From IMG/VR virus record IMGVR_UViG_3300025115_000034, positions 1 through 35,651 of that record: DNA of 35,651 bases; one strand, given 5' to 3'. Both the position numbers and the translations under genes were made by a program. Source of the DNA: a virus. Below the pieces are notes generated by a model that worked only from the letters and a program-made list of their open reading frames with translations, made no database searches and had not been told where the DNA came from. Positions 26,401-34,218 of the stretch are shown one piece after another (position 1 is the stretch's first letter; each line of letters begins with the position of its first letter).

Positions 26401-26450
26401 ACATAGTTCAGTAATAAATTATCTTCATAAGGATAGCTATTAAATTCCAT
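23409..26450 (-). CDS. Tail/ejected cell-wall hydrolase: PG-binding, cysteine-peptidase-like, lysozyme-like and membrane segments
   Basis: 1013 residues from ATG at 26450, just below a strong promoter match. Two peptidoglycan-binding repeats occupy about 124-193 (TDGKLGPSTVRAIQ and VDGKLGKVTSKAID). A CHAP/NlpC-like cysteine peptidase or amidase follows, with candidate C216 or C221 and H305 (NPTHSAIV). A lysozyme/transglycosylase-like domain then starts near 425, with a candidate catalytic Glu in MDQETGMG (about 436). A glycine-rich hydrophobic stretch near 643-690 could insert in a membrane. The rest is low-complexity, carrying Y-x-[DTE]-G-G tags at 24-28, 622-626, 711-715, 832-836 and 950-954. 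The C-terminus has SHEQ..GGI and ends YIFSDRF, a tail motif common in gut phage proteins. Likely role: local digestion of peptidoglycan during genome entry. The peptidase family is uncertain. Confidence 0.8.
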   Translation of the reverse strand: MEFNSYPYEDNLLLNYVRSKKVIYSDGGKLLNPFLNNSPEITPQSSIRNTITPINKSIINNIILTDDEKIGPVPFEESVPVQKEDELQTLMNDPKTIEYINSLKQKQDIYSKSNSKTIDLNNIKKTQEFLAREGYDLGKYGTDGKLGPSTVRAIQQYLKDNSYYIGEDRFSNAGVDGKLGKVTSKAIDQYNKDIVDGKKVNFSSKYTDEEGFLGYCDEKQCAEFSQSYVKRASSLKDEDLKKIGLIGSAWNIHKNIIDAGGESIYDSKKGTVNKDQLTKIRPGTHISIYTGGLSPYQGTAGTGNPTHSAIVDSDIQIDNSNRPYVYIVHNVHKKSGKDYIGREYRNKLYLDKLSIKGFEHYTVENIAIPNINKDKKAVVPDMELSITTESNNRVAKDAISEFNKEKFRRYTMSDFNLDNYEFVSIAKAVLGIMDQETGMGEKGLIPLIPNSLELAHKEAAAGIIKGIRSIKGEKDEASKGWARIKFDTNFGKNKLNVKKDYGITETNIQALYDKGGNSAKAAFLILANHYSKLKSETSNNEEALYLAIQKFNRYNLDKKYGEDQKSSKDYAKDHDLSYVNKILSYSNKYDVKGNDLVSYSTITDKLNMKDKVLLNNKKFGVFADGGYLGYDVDQYGFGSWLKGNVGNLAQTIGGAALTFLVPGGQAAGIGMMASGVGGMVGSAVSGEHKDQDPQVSAADIMASRKGEYMTYATGGPIIPKLYKPSADPARLAEALPTTISSLALTNYRPSVSTKELGFGDSTPGVNIYNRGNQEWRAVFDNNDNLIADPNKQDRIIQSRTRQMIRQNVGRGVARTNDQIRKAIMRTGITPSYADGGPVKHTKLDPDREKLFQSWYKQTSKELGLDPDPDSPAHYYDYRGYYKENGFAPMTKGQHFTDKYKLPGHPTFSEESQYFKFDNSDMAGRWGKLPLDVGYGQDNFLPAGKKNITKYYEGGSLGTSLNNLDFLTEYNQGSSHEQSPYGGIPVGGKARVEKGEVRFDDPDTGESYIFSDRF

Positions 26451-26471
26451 TACTAACTTATTATAAACCTA

Positions 26472-26503
26472 CAAAAATAATAAATCAAAAACTAATATCC
26501 AAA
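26472..26503 (-). promoter_or_regulatory. Bacteroidota-type promoter for the cargo block
   Basis: On the minus strand, TTTG (26503-26500) is followed by exactly 20 bases and TATTTTTG (26479-26472). This matches the Bacteroides primary-sigma consensus TTTG-N19-21-TAnnTTTG. It sits in the 107-base gap between the muzzle gene and the 1013-residue gene, the longest gap in the window. It predicts transcription starting near 26465, about 15 bases before the ATG. It implies that the host RNA polymerase transcribes the cargo genes. Confidence 0.75.
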
Positions 26504-26557
26504 TATTTAACCTAGTTTTTTAATCACTTATAATCTTAATTGATTACCAATCTAATA

Positions 26558-29500
26558 TTATGTCTTAGTGGGCCTGTAGTGTGTCATTACATCGTATAAC
26601 ACAATCTTCTTATTATTATTATTTTGATATGTCAATTTAGCTCTAACATATGTATCTACCATCCTATATATCTCTAACCCTACATCTTCCGGTAATAACC
26701 ATGTTCTCCATTTACGAGATATCTTTTGTATAGTGTTATCTATAGATAAAGGTTTAGTAAACGTAAGATAAGTGTTAGATGTTTCTAACGTATTAAACGT
26801 TTCGTTATTTAATAACGCTTCAGTACTATCATAAACATCTGATCTTAGTTCAAGAACATCATAAGAGTTAACTAATTCTCCATTAGGGTTTATTATTAGA
26901 TCAATAGATGTGTTATCTAACACCCCATAAAATTCACCTCTAACTCCTTCATTATGTAAATAACATTCGTTATCTTTTATACTATAAAAAGAATGGTTTA
27001 GTGGAAATATCCAATCTGGTGTAAATGACTGCCTACCTAAAAATACTCGTTGATACTCATCGTAAACAATAGTATTATTTTTAGAAGAACCATCTGACAC
27101 ATAAAAAAATACTCTCTTCTTTTGAGAATCATAACCTGTTTTAACATTGTTTATTGAAGTATAAGATTTTAATAAACTCTTTATTCCGTTTACTTCCGAT
27201 ATAGGTACATCTCCTTCTCCAGTAAACATGTATATTATTTTGTTACTTCTGTCTATATAATAGAAACTCTTATCACCAAGAACCACATCGTTGAATCCTT
27301 GGAAACCAGAACTAGTTGTAAGATAGTCATATCTTTCCAATACTGCGCCTGTACCAAGCACCAATTTACTTCTATTCATATCTGTTACTACAGACCTATC
27401 GTTAACAGCAATAAGAGATATGGCTTTATCCTGACCACAGAACAATTTATCTTGGTATGTAAATATGTTTCTTATAGGCCCATACTTAGGGTCTACTTCT
27501 ATAGTATTATTTAAATAGAGATTAGTCCAATTATCAAAATACTCATTATTTAATTTCTTACCTGTAGCTATAATCTGTACATCGTTAGAAGATATATTAT
27601 TTGAATCGAATATTTGACACTGTATAAGATTTGCATTAGCAGACGAAGAATAAACCTTATTATATCTATAGAGATTACCTACATCTGTTGGATAAGCTGA
27701 AGGATATTTGGCTATACCGTCTGATTCTAATTCCTGTAATTCAAATTTACCTGATACTCCATCAATATACTTTTGTGCTGGGTCTAATCTATAATTACAA
27801 TTTATTGTTGATTCTACACCAAGATGTACAGCTTGTATACACTTGTGGGTTGTACTATAGTCTGACGGTACCATTGATCTTAAATGTGTAAAATAAGATA
27901 TGAAACCATCCCCTTTATAACACGTAACATTACTAGTAGCTTTAGGGATATATTCCGAATAAGGTATTACCTGATTATAAGATCTGGATTCAAAAGTATT
28001 TCCATTATATTGAATATTAAACACATCTCTTACATAAGAACCAAGAATTAATCCATCAGTTCCAATATCAACAGGTATATTTGAAGAGGTACCAACAATA
28101 AAGGTTGATCCTTTCTGTCCAACATATGTTGGACTTGAAACCACATGCGCAATAACGTTTCTATAAGTTAAAGAGTTAAATTGTATATCTATTGGTGTTT
28201 GATATCTAATAGGTTCTATTTTACAATCGTTAACAGTTGTTAACGATGTTTCTCCAGAATGTCTTGCTCCAGTAGAAGATATTTTTAATTTGCTTCTTGC
28301 TGTATTCCATGTAGTACTTACAGTTACTGCTGCACTATATCTTCCTTCTATTCTAATTTTGTCACCTGTTATACAATTTATATTTTTATAAAACAACGAT
28401 TCTGGAGAAATCATCTCTAATAGATTAAGATATCTAGATATCCCTGAATCTTGTGCTCTTATCAACATCCCACTAACTGAATCAAAAGTAGATTGGATGT
28501 AAGGTCTAGCATAAGTACCAGGGCCAAAATTAAATGTAGGAGCAATAACTCCTCTAGCTAATATGCTTCTATCTTGTGGTTTTCTTTCACACCTGTAAAT
28601 TTGCCAACCTAATAATTCACTATCTGAAGGTAGGTTAGATATTGTTACTTTAGGAAATATGTATCTTCCCACATCTGCTGTTGGAATAGTTGTAATATCT
28701 GAATTAGTAGGAATCCTTAAATCACATATCCATTGAGGATTACTATATTGCATCTTAGTATTAAAGAATACAATGTATAATCTGTATACTTCTTCTCTAA
28801 TAGATGTTCTTTTGAAAGTATCTATCACACTACCAGAAAATGGTGTACTAATAGATGGTACATATGGATCACTGTTATCATCTATCTTAATATCTTCTGT
28901 TACAAAATCTACTGTTACATTTAATCCTTCTGCGCCTAAAGCAATACCATCAGATTTAAACTTATATTCGTATGCCGTATCACCGTCATTTTTAATATCA
29001 TTATATTCATTAATTCCGTCATGATCATAATCATAATTAGACCAGTCAGATACAATATTACTTATTGTTACATCTGGTTCACTATTGTCTTTTAGTACTG
29101 ATGATCCTGATGCAGCATCATAGTCAAATATAAATAATAAGTCAAACACACTACTAGCATCATCTATTGTAACGGCACCACTAAAATAATTTCCTGCTGT
29201 ATTAGTAGCTCTAAATGTTAAAGTATCTGTTTCTGAAGTATAGGTGATGTTTGTAAAGTTAGTATCTCCTGTTGAACTACTAAACGGGGTTCCAGAACTA
29301 TGTGTTCCGGATACTGCAGTAGGGCCTATATCTACTCCAACAAATGTAATATCTGTTAATATCGCACCAGCAGGAAGTTCAAAATAATCAGGGGTTTTAC
29401 CAGATATATCTGGAACTGTTACTTCTATAGTGTTGTTGGAAATATAAATCATATCTACACCATATGTACCTTTAGAAAAGTTTTCTCCAGTGTCAGTGTC

Positions 29501-30646
29501 TCCTACAAAAGGTATGCTTATTCTTTTAAACCTAACTGCTCTAGAATCCCAGAATGATATATGATTAGGATCTAACCAACTAGGATTCCATTTTTTTTCT
29601 TTTATGTTTCCTAAAAATAAAATATTGTCTTTAGATGTTATGCTGTCTGCTATATGATCTAACTGTCCAACTAATCTAAATTCTTCTATAGGGATTGTTC
29701 CGTAATTTGTGAACCCATTATCTATAAAAGATAAAGTAGAATTACTATATTCTAATTCGCCTACAATATTAATAGTTGGATTAACTACATCTTCTTTATA
29801 ATGTATACTTACTATTCTTATCCTAGAATAATTAGTATCCAGGTTTGTAAAATTGACATTTACTGATTTTCCAGTATTAACATTTAAATTAGTTCCTGTA
29901 TGACCTATAGAGGTACTATCAGAATCTCCTCCTGTTAAATATACAAGATTTGAACACGAAGAAAAAGTAGTTCTTGCACCATTTCTTACATATAATTGGT
30001 AAGCATATTGAACCAAACCAGAAGTATATCCTCCGCCAACTTCAACAGTAGCAGTAGGAGATATTAGTTCTGCAGTAGGATTAACATCAAAGATAGTAAC
30101 AGGATCTGTATTAGAGACCCTATCAACAATCATATATTTGAAGTTATTATTACCATCCACCCAATATACTTTTCTAATATTAGCTGATTCATATCTACCT
30201 TCAGCTTTTATAGGATAAGCTTCATTAAAATTTAAATCATCACTTCTATAAATATATCCTGCTTTATATGCTGTAGGACCACTGCCAACTGTAGCAAACG
30301 CACCTGACATATTTACAGTACTTAGTCTTTTCATGTCAGCTTCTAGTAAATAAATTCTAGAAGTTGGTGAAGAACTATTTACAGCAAAGAATACAATAGA
30401 GTCTTTGTCTGAATCATTAAAATTATTTCTTATTTTACAATGACCTATTATTTTATCCCCGGTATCAAATGTTAATTTTAAAACGTTACCTTTTACGTTT
30501 GTAACAGATGCTGTATTTAAACTATCTTCTGAAATTATTTCTAAGTTAACTGCATCAAAATAACATGTGTTTGGATACTTATTAACAGAAGTATCCATAT
30601 CCATTCCACCAGAGAATGTATTAATTGCTGTTTGTAAACGTATCAT
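26558..30646 (-). CDS. Tail muzzle-like structural protein, 1362 residues
   Basis: ATG at 30646, one base after the previous stop. The opening (MIRLQTAINTFSGGMDMD, then YPNTCYFDAVN) fits the F-x-GG-M-x-x-D...Y-x-A-x-N start I know from large tail proteins of crAss-like and other gut podoviruses. The protein is Ser/Thr/Asn/Val-rich and predicted mostly beta strand throughout, with few charged helices, as expected of a tail tube or nozzle component. The C-terminus (LYDVMTHYRPTKT) is also beta. Length, fold type and position, after the ring genes and before the cargo, match the muzzle protein that closes the tail in the phi-crAss001 virion structure. No enzymatic motif is seen. A receptor-binding role for part of it cannot be excluded. 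Confidence 0.75.
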   Translation of the reverse strand: MIRLQTAINTFSGGMDMDTSVNKYPNTCYFDAVNLEIISEDSLNTASVTNVKGNVLKLTFDTGDKIIGHCKIRNNFNDSDKDSIVFFAVNSSSPTSRIYLLEADMKRLSTVNMSGAFATVGSGPTAYKAGYIYRSDDLNFNEAYPIKAEGRYESANIRKVYWVDGNNNFKYMIVDRVSNTDPVTIFDVNPTAELISPTATVEVGGGYTSGLVQYAYQLYVRNGARTTFSSCSNLVYLTGGDSDSTSIGHTGTNLNVNTGKSVNVNFTNLDTNYSRIRIVSIHYKEDVVNPTINIVGELEYSNSTLSFIDNGFTNYGTIPIEEFRLVGQLDHIADSITSKDNILFLGNIKEKKWNPSWLDPNHISFWDSRAVRFKRISIPFVGDTDTGENFSKGTYGVDMIYISNNTIEVTVPDISGKTPDYFELPAGAILTDITFVGVDIGPTAVSGTHSSGTPFSSSTGDTNFTNITYTSETDTLTFRATNTAGNYFSGAVTIDDASSVFDLLFIFDYDAASGSSVLKDNSEPDVTISNIVSDWSNYDYDHDGINEYNDIKNDGDTAYEYKFKSDGIALGAEGLNVTVDFVTEDIKIDDNSDPYVPSISTPFSGSVIDTFKRTSIREEVYRLYIVFFNTKMQYSNPQWICDLRIPTNSDITTIPTADVGRYIFPKVTISNLPSDSELLGWQIYRCERKPQDRSILARGVIAPTFNFGPGTYARPYIQSTFDSVSGMLIRAQDSGISRYLNLLEMISPESLFYKNINCITGDKIRIEGRYSAAVTVSTTWNTARSKLKISSTGARHSGETSLTTVNDCKIEPIRYQTPIDIQFNSLTYRNVIAHVVSSPTYVGQKGSTFIVGTSSNIPVDIGTDGLILGSYVRDVFNIQYNGNTFESRSYNQVIPYSEYIPKATSNVTCYKGDGFISYFTHLRSMVPSDYSTTHKCIQAVHLGVESTINCNYRLDPAQKYIDGVSGKFELQELESDGIAKYPSAYPTDVGNLYRYNKVYSSSANANLIQCQIFDSNNISSNDVQIIATGKKLNNEYFDNWTNLYLNNTIEVDPKYGPIRNIFTYQDKLFCGQDKAISLIAVNDRSVVTDMNRSKLVLGTGAVLERYDYLTTSSGFQGFNDVVLGDKSFYYIDRSNKIIYMFTGEGDVPISEVNGIKSLLKSYTSINNVKTGYDSQKKRVFFYVSDGSSKNNTIVYDEYQRVFLGRQSFTPDWIFPLNHSFYSIKDNECYLHNEGVRGEFYGVLDNTSIDLIINPNGELVNSYDVLELRSDVYDSTEALLNNETFNTLETSNTYLTFTKPLSIDNTIQKISRKWRTWLLPEDVGLEIYRMVDTYVRAKLTYQNNNNKKIVLYDVMTHYRPTKT

Positions 30647-30647
30647 G

Positions 30648-31577
30648 TTAGAAATTTCTTTGTTCTAACGAGTTAGTGTTTTTAAATCCTGTTCTATGCT
30701 CGTTAATTTTAACAACACTTCTTAAAATCATATTTTTTATAGACTCCATCATATCATAACTAGGAATCTTATGTTTTGTTCTAGCTGCACCTACATACCA
30801 TAAATATTCTCTTTCTGAATCTCTATATATCCTTTCGTGGTTAGGGTTAGCAGTTGTTCTCCATCTTTTAAAATCTAGTCTGGATATAATATAATATTTT
30901 ACTGCTTGTATAAATCTTTCTTCATCAGGAACCATCGGCATACCAAATTCATCAACAGGTAATGCTAGATAAGCCATCTCTATAAATCCATTTTTAAAGT
31001 TAGTATACATTATACCATTTTCGATTCTGTATTTATATACACCTGATCTGTCAGGATAAGATTCTGATAAAGAAGATACTCTAGCTTTTGTTCTATCTAT
31101 ATCATTTAATATATCTTCCATAGTATCAGCAGCATCAGACACATTACCACTGTTAATTTGGTCTTGTGCTTCATCCATCTTTAAATCTAAAGATGTACTT
31201 TCTATAGTTGGAGACCAATCTGAAACATCAGAATATCTAGCACCAGCTTGAGTTGGTGTTTGATAGAACACATCTTGTGTTTCTATCATTGTAGAAAATC
31301 CTATTATTTCAGCATCAGAGTTTAATCTGATTCTCCTACATGGGCCAGGTATAGCAACATCCATAGGAATTTCCCCTTTGAAGTTTTCTATTATTATTGG
31401 TGTTGGATTAACACCTTGCCCGTTGGTTGTTTTTTCCATGTAAGACATAGGTACACCTATGAGACGTAAAACTGAAATTATATCTTCAGCTACATCTTGC
31501 CAGGGTATTACCTCATATTCCGTACCTCTATAGACACTGTCTACTATCGAAGCAAACGATATAAATCTTTTAGCCAT
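30648..31577 (-). CDS. Tail ring / adaptor structural protein, 309 residues
   Basis: I place the start at ATG 31577 (MAKRFISFASIV), which overlaps the preceding stop by 8 bases. The longer frame from ATG 31643 would add 22 hydrophobic/basic residues and overlap the previous gene by 74 bases, which is less likely. A segment GMPMVPDEERFIQAVKYY (about 216-233) followed by a basic helix is typical of a conserved crAss-like structural protein that I associate with the ring stacked below the portal. The middle, about 120-190, is acidic and helical (DEAQDQI..DTMEDILNDID). No membrane segment or catalytic residues. It sits immediately upstream of the muzzle gene and probably forms the interface between connector rings and muzzle. 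The exact ring cannot be assigned by eye. Confidence 0.7.
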   Translation of the reverse strand: MAKRFISFASIVDSVYRGTEYEVIPWQDVAEDIISVLRLIGVPMSYMEKTTNGQGVNPTPIIIENFKGEIPMDVAIPGPCRRIRLNSDAEIIGFSTMIETQDVFYQTPTQAGARYSDVSDWSPTIESTSLDLKMDEAQDQINSGNVSDAADTMEDILNDIDRTKARVSSLSESYPDRSGVYKYRIENGIMYTNFKNGFIEMAYLALPVDEFGMPMVPDEERFIQAVKYYIISRLDFKRWRTTANPNHERIYRDSEREYLWYVGAARTKHKIPSYDMMESIKNMILRSVVKINEHRTGFKNTNSLEQRNF

Positions 31578-32184
31578 TTTGTTGATCTTTCTCTTGTTGC
31601 TCTTTATAAATTTTAAATTTATTATAAACAACACTGTTATCATTTAAAAAATAATCATTCTCTCTATCAGGAGAATTTATCCATTCTGCTAAATCTAATC
31701 TGTTCTTCTTAACTGGTTTAAATGTGTACACACATCTATTATGTAATTTACATAATCGTTTATCCCAAAACCAAGACATTACATATCCATTAGTGTGATC
31801 ATTTAAATTATAAATAACTGTTTTATTAGGTATAGCCATTATTTCTTTTCTAGTTAATCCTGGATAATCTTGTAACCATATGTCCCAAGATTTCTTCCAA
31901 TCAACTATCATTCTATTTCTCTTTAACTTACCGTCTTTTACGTAAATCTTAACTTTTCTTTTTACTATTGATAAAGTACCAAGACCACCTGGTAGCTTCA
32001 ATTCTAATGATTCTTTAATTATTTGTTCAGATAATAATTTATTTATATCGTATAATATTTTATTGTGTTTAGTTTCTGGTATATTAAAATGTTTCAATCT
32101 ATATTTCTTTTTAAAGTAAGCGTATAGATCAGACACTCCTTTAGTTATTTTATCCCTGTGTTTGTATTTCTCCACTGGCATCAT
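31570..32184 (-). CDS. Tail ring / connector protein with IHF/HU-like segment
   Basis: 204 residues from ATG at 32184 (a second ATG follows directly). It overlaps the previous gene by 35 bases and the next by 8. Residues 40-85 run helix-helix-beta with LKLPGGLGTLSIVKRK, close in pattern to the LPGFGTF.V..R strand of IHF/HU proteins, but the DNA-inserting arm (NPxTGE) is absent and replaced by a Trp/Lys-rich stretch. Known: IHF-like proteins are encoded in the structural block of crAss-like phages, and ring proteins of several phages share this fold. The C-terminal half is basic and Trp-rich. Position between two other ring candidates favours a structural role over gene regulation. Confidence 0.55.
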   Translation of the reverse strand: MMPVEKYKHRDKITKGVSDLYAYFKKKYRLKHFNIPETKHNKILYDINKLLSEQIIKESLELKLPGGLGTLSIVKRKVKIYVKDGKLKRNRMIVDWKKSWDIWLQDYPGLTRKEIMAIPNKTVIYNLNDHTNGYVMSWFWDKRLCKLHNRCVYTFKPVKKNRLDLAEWINSPDRENDYFLNDNSVVYNKFKIYKEQQEKDQQNG

Positions 32185-32815
32185 TTTTATTATCAGATAA
32201 AGTTGATATTAGTACTCTAAAATCACTCTCTAAAATACTATTCTTTATATACTCAAACATGTAATCATTTAGTGGATAATCATGTGATTCTCTAACATAA
32301 GTAGAAACAAGAGTAGGATCAGCAAACACACCTTTAAGTAATACTGTTCTTACTGCTTCCGCAGCTTTAGATCCTGATTTTATATATAACCTACCGTCGT
32401 ATATAGAACCATAAACAAAATGTTTATTTATCTTTCCATTTCCCACCCATCTTAATCTATCAAAAGGAACATACTGAATTGTTTTTGACATATAGTCTGG
32501 TGAAGATATTTCATAGATAGCTAACCCTGCTCTAAATTCAATTACCTTTGGTATTAAACCAGATCTCTTAACTGATTCATCTATAGATATTCCAGCATGA
32601 AGCATAGATGAGTCAAACTTAGACATAGTTAATACTTCTGTTTGAATGGTATTTAACTCAATATTATGTTTATCATTAAAATGATTTTTGATAAAATTGT
32701 TTCGTTTGATCATGATATAGTCTTGCCATATCCTATCATCTATTTTCTCATCATCCACTACTTTAGCATTACGAGCAGTTTCTCTAAGTAATGCAATCAT
32801 ATCATCTAGTAACAT
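32150..32815 (-). CDS. Tail ring / head-tail connector protein, 221 residues
   Basis: ATG at 32815, directly abutting the stop of the gene before it. The N-terminus is helical and charged; the middle contains beta-rich segments with YVPFDRLRWVGNGK and YDGRLYIKSGSK. Near the C-terminus, VLLKGVFADPTLV followed by YPLNDYMFEYIKNSIL matches a layout seen in connector proteins that dock on the portal (a strand with G-V-F-x-[DN]-P, then a P-[LI] turn and a long helix). No enzyme or membrane signature. The ~35-base overlap with the following gene suggests translational coupling and fixed stoichiometry of ring components. The family assignment is from position and pattern only. Confidence 0.6.
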   Translation of the reverse strand: MLLDDMIALLRETARNAKVVDDEKIDDRIWQDYIMIKRNNFIKNHFNDKHNIELNTIQTEVLTMSKFDSSMLHAGISIDESVKRSGLIPKVIEFRAGLAIYEISSPDYMSKTIQYVPFDRLRWVGNGKINKHFVYGSIYDGRLYIKSGSKAAEAVRTVLLKGVFADPTLVSTYVRESHDYPLNDYMFEYIKNSILESDFRVLISTLSDNKNDASGEIQTQG

Positions 32816-33406
32816 CTATTTCTGTATTTCAGTTATCACTTGTTTTATCTCTCCGCAGTCCGATTTAGCATTTACTAAAACTTGTTTAGGTCCATATCTA
32901 AATAACACTTTACCAAACAATTTAAATTCTTCAGATTTCTTCTGATACTTTACAGTAACTGAAGATATATTTACCTCTTGTGTAGTTATACCTACTTTAA
33001 CACTATCTGGATTAACTATAACAAAACCTTCAGTGTTTATACAATCTCTATCAACTTTCCAATCATAATAACCTGTAATAGGATTCAAAACAGTATTAGT
33101 AATAGTTGTATCGTAGTTGTTATATATATAGGTAGTCTGAATTACATCAGAAACCCACTTAGGCTTTATTTTAAACTCGTTTAATACTTTTCTGGTAGAT
33201 GAGTCCATCTTTTGCTCAAACTGTCTTAAATCGCTTATTTTAACGAAATTTTGAGAATTCGATAAAAGCGAATCAATAGCTATGTTAGACTGAGTTGTTT
33301 GTCTCCTTAACATAGACACTTCATCTTTTAAAACATTATAACTTATTGCAAAATAAGCCATAAATGCTAAAACAATAATTCCAAATATAATTTGAAGTCG
33401 TTTCAT
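32816..33406 (-). CDS. Membrane-anchored periplasmic protein, spanin-like
   Basis: 196 residues, ATG at 33406 overlapping the endolysin stop (ATGA). Residues 5-24 form one transmembrane helix (IIFGIIVLAFMAYFA), followed by a coiled-coil stretch to about 85 and then a beta-rich C-terminal domain with two cysteines (DRDC and KSDC). This is the layout of an inner-membrane protein with a periplasmic domain. Next to an endolysin and a holin-like gene, it could act as the inner-membrane spanin, connecting to the outer membrane to finish lysis. No lipoprotein partner gene is visible nearby. The alternative is a membrane-linked virion or superinfection protein. The function is inferred from context. 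Confidence 0.55.
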   Translation of the reverse strand: MKRLQIIFGIIVLAFMAYFAISYNVLKDEVSMLRRQTTQSNIAIDSLLSNSQNFVKISDLRQFEQKMDSSTRKVLNEFKIKPKWVSDVIQTTYIYNNYDTTITNTVLNPITGYYDWKVDRDCINTEGFVIVNPDSVKVGITTQEVNISSVTVKYQKKSEEFKLFGKVLFRYGPKQVLVNAKSDCGEIKQVITEIQK

Positions 33407-33822
33407 TTTTTTATAATTTCAAAATGAGGAGCATCTTTAAATTTAGTATCGTGGATATTTCTATCATCGTTCCAATCTACACCACTCCTTATTTTATGTT
33501 TAATTTTTCCATCTGCGTATAATCTCTCAGAAATCCCAAGAACAAATCCTGCAAAAAACAATCCTTGTTCCCAACTCCAATCTATACCACCTTTTTCATA
33601 AGGTGAAACATCAACCGCCTCTGAAGGCTTTACATTATGATTTGAGTTAGGCCATTTCTTTGTACTCTTACCTTCAGCAAAAGCTTTGTTTTGATCAGCC
33701 TCTCCTCTGTGACCGCACACGACCGTACAATCATAATACTTTATAACTTCAGTAAACAAAGTTATTAAATCTTGATGACAAGTATTTAATCTATCTAGTG
33801 AAGTTTTACTAAAACTAGGCAT
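33403..33822 (-). CDS. Endolysin, M15-family peptidase
   Basis: 139 residues starting MPSFSKTSLD at ATG 33822. A longer frame begins at a TTG (33858), but the ATG has GAGGAGG six bases upstream and gives the usual family length. Zinc site: H62 (SNH), D71 (AVDV) and H133 (PHFE), with D130 as likely catalytic base, the arrangement of M15 D,D- or L-Ala-D-Glu-type peptidases such as the Listeria phage enzyme Ply500. All key residues are present, so it should be active. It cleaves the peptide stems of peptidoglycan. There is no signal peptide, so it depends on the holin-like protein encoded just upstream. It overlaps its neighbours by 8 and 4 bases. Confidence 0.87.
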   Translation of the reverse strand: MPSFSKTSLDRLNTCHQDLITLFTEVIKYYDCTVVCGHRGEADQNKAFAEGKSTKKWPNSNHNVKPSEAVDVSPYEKGGIDWSWEQGLFFAGFVLGISERLYADGKIKHKIRSGVDWNDDRNIHDTKFKDAPHFEIIKK

Positions 33823-34051
33823 CTTCTTCCTCCTCTTTTTTACTCTTCTTTCCTGCAACTATTTTAGCGATAGCTATAATTGTTTCTTCTGCGTTGTTAT
33901 TCTTAACGTATATTAAGAAAGCTCCTGCTAATATTCCTCCCATAGCATTCCACCAACTATCTACTTTTCCATTCATTATAGAAATAGCAGATAGGGCTAT
34001 GATACATAACCCCATCACGCTAGTAGATACGTTTATGAAATTTACTTTCAC
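33815..34051 (-). CDS. Holin-like small membrane protein
   Basis: 78 residues with two hydrophobic segments (about 10-27, VMGLCIIALSAISIM, and 35-48, AMGGILAGAFLIYV) and a strongly charged C-terminal tail ending KKEEEEDA. The start is a GTG at 34051 overlapping the preceding TGA (GTGA); a later ATG at residue 13 is possible. Size, two helices, charged tail and a place immediately before the endolysin fit a class II-type holin that permeabilises the inner membrane for endolysin release. Holins are too diverse to confirm by sequence, so this is a context-based call. Confidence 0.65.
   Translation of the reverse strand: MKVNFINVSTSVMGLCIIALSAISIMNGKVDSWWNAMGGILAGAFLIYVKNNNAEETIIAIAKIVAGKKSKKEEEEDA
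33829..33835 (-). promoter_or_regulatory. Shine-Dalgarno site that sets the endolysin start
   Basis: GAGGAGG on the minus strand, six bases before ATG 33822. It overlaps the Glu/Lys codons at the end of the holin-like gene, so part of the match may be incidental. It is still the best reason to prefer ATG 33822 over the upstream TTG. Confidence 0.5.
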
Positions 34052-34218
34052 TGAGAAAACATTTTAATCATTGCAAAAATTATTGCTACAGCTACTATTC
34101 CATACAGTGTATACAATAACCAAGTATACGATCTTTTGGGTTTTTCTACTTTAGGAGTAGATGGTCCACCACCACTAGTAGGTTCATCTTCTATGAACTC
34201 TTTAATCGGCTTTGACAT
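34048..34218 (-). CDS. Small single-helix membrane protein in lysis block
   Basis: 56 residues starting MSKPIKEFIEDE at ATG 34218. The frame can be extended to a TTG at 34236, but that codon overlaps the ribosome-binding site. The N-terminal half is acidic, then Gly/Pro/Ser-rich; the last ~22 residues form one hydrophobic helix (LLYTLYGIVAVAIIFAMI). A C-terminal membrane anchor with a cytoplasmic head, next to the holin-like gene, suggests a holin partner, antiholin or spanin-related role. No family is recognised. Confidence 0.55.
   Translation of the reverse strand: MSKPIKEFIEDEPTSGGGPSTPKVEKPKRSYTWLLYTLYGIVAVAIIFAMIKMFSQ

Noticed and set aside
26520-26557. Possible terminator after the muzzle gene (AATCA...TGATT)
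   Set aside because: The stem is only five pairs with a 14-base loop, and on the transcribed strand it is followed by A rather than U residues.
30648-31643. Longer form of the tail-ring gene starting at ATG 31643
   Set aside because: It would add a hydrophobic/basic 22-residue leader overlapping the previous gene by 74 bases. ATG 31577 gives a normal short overlap.
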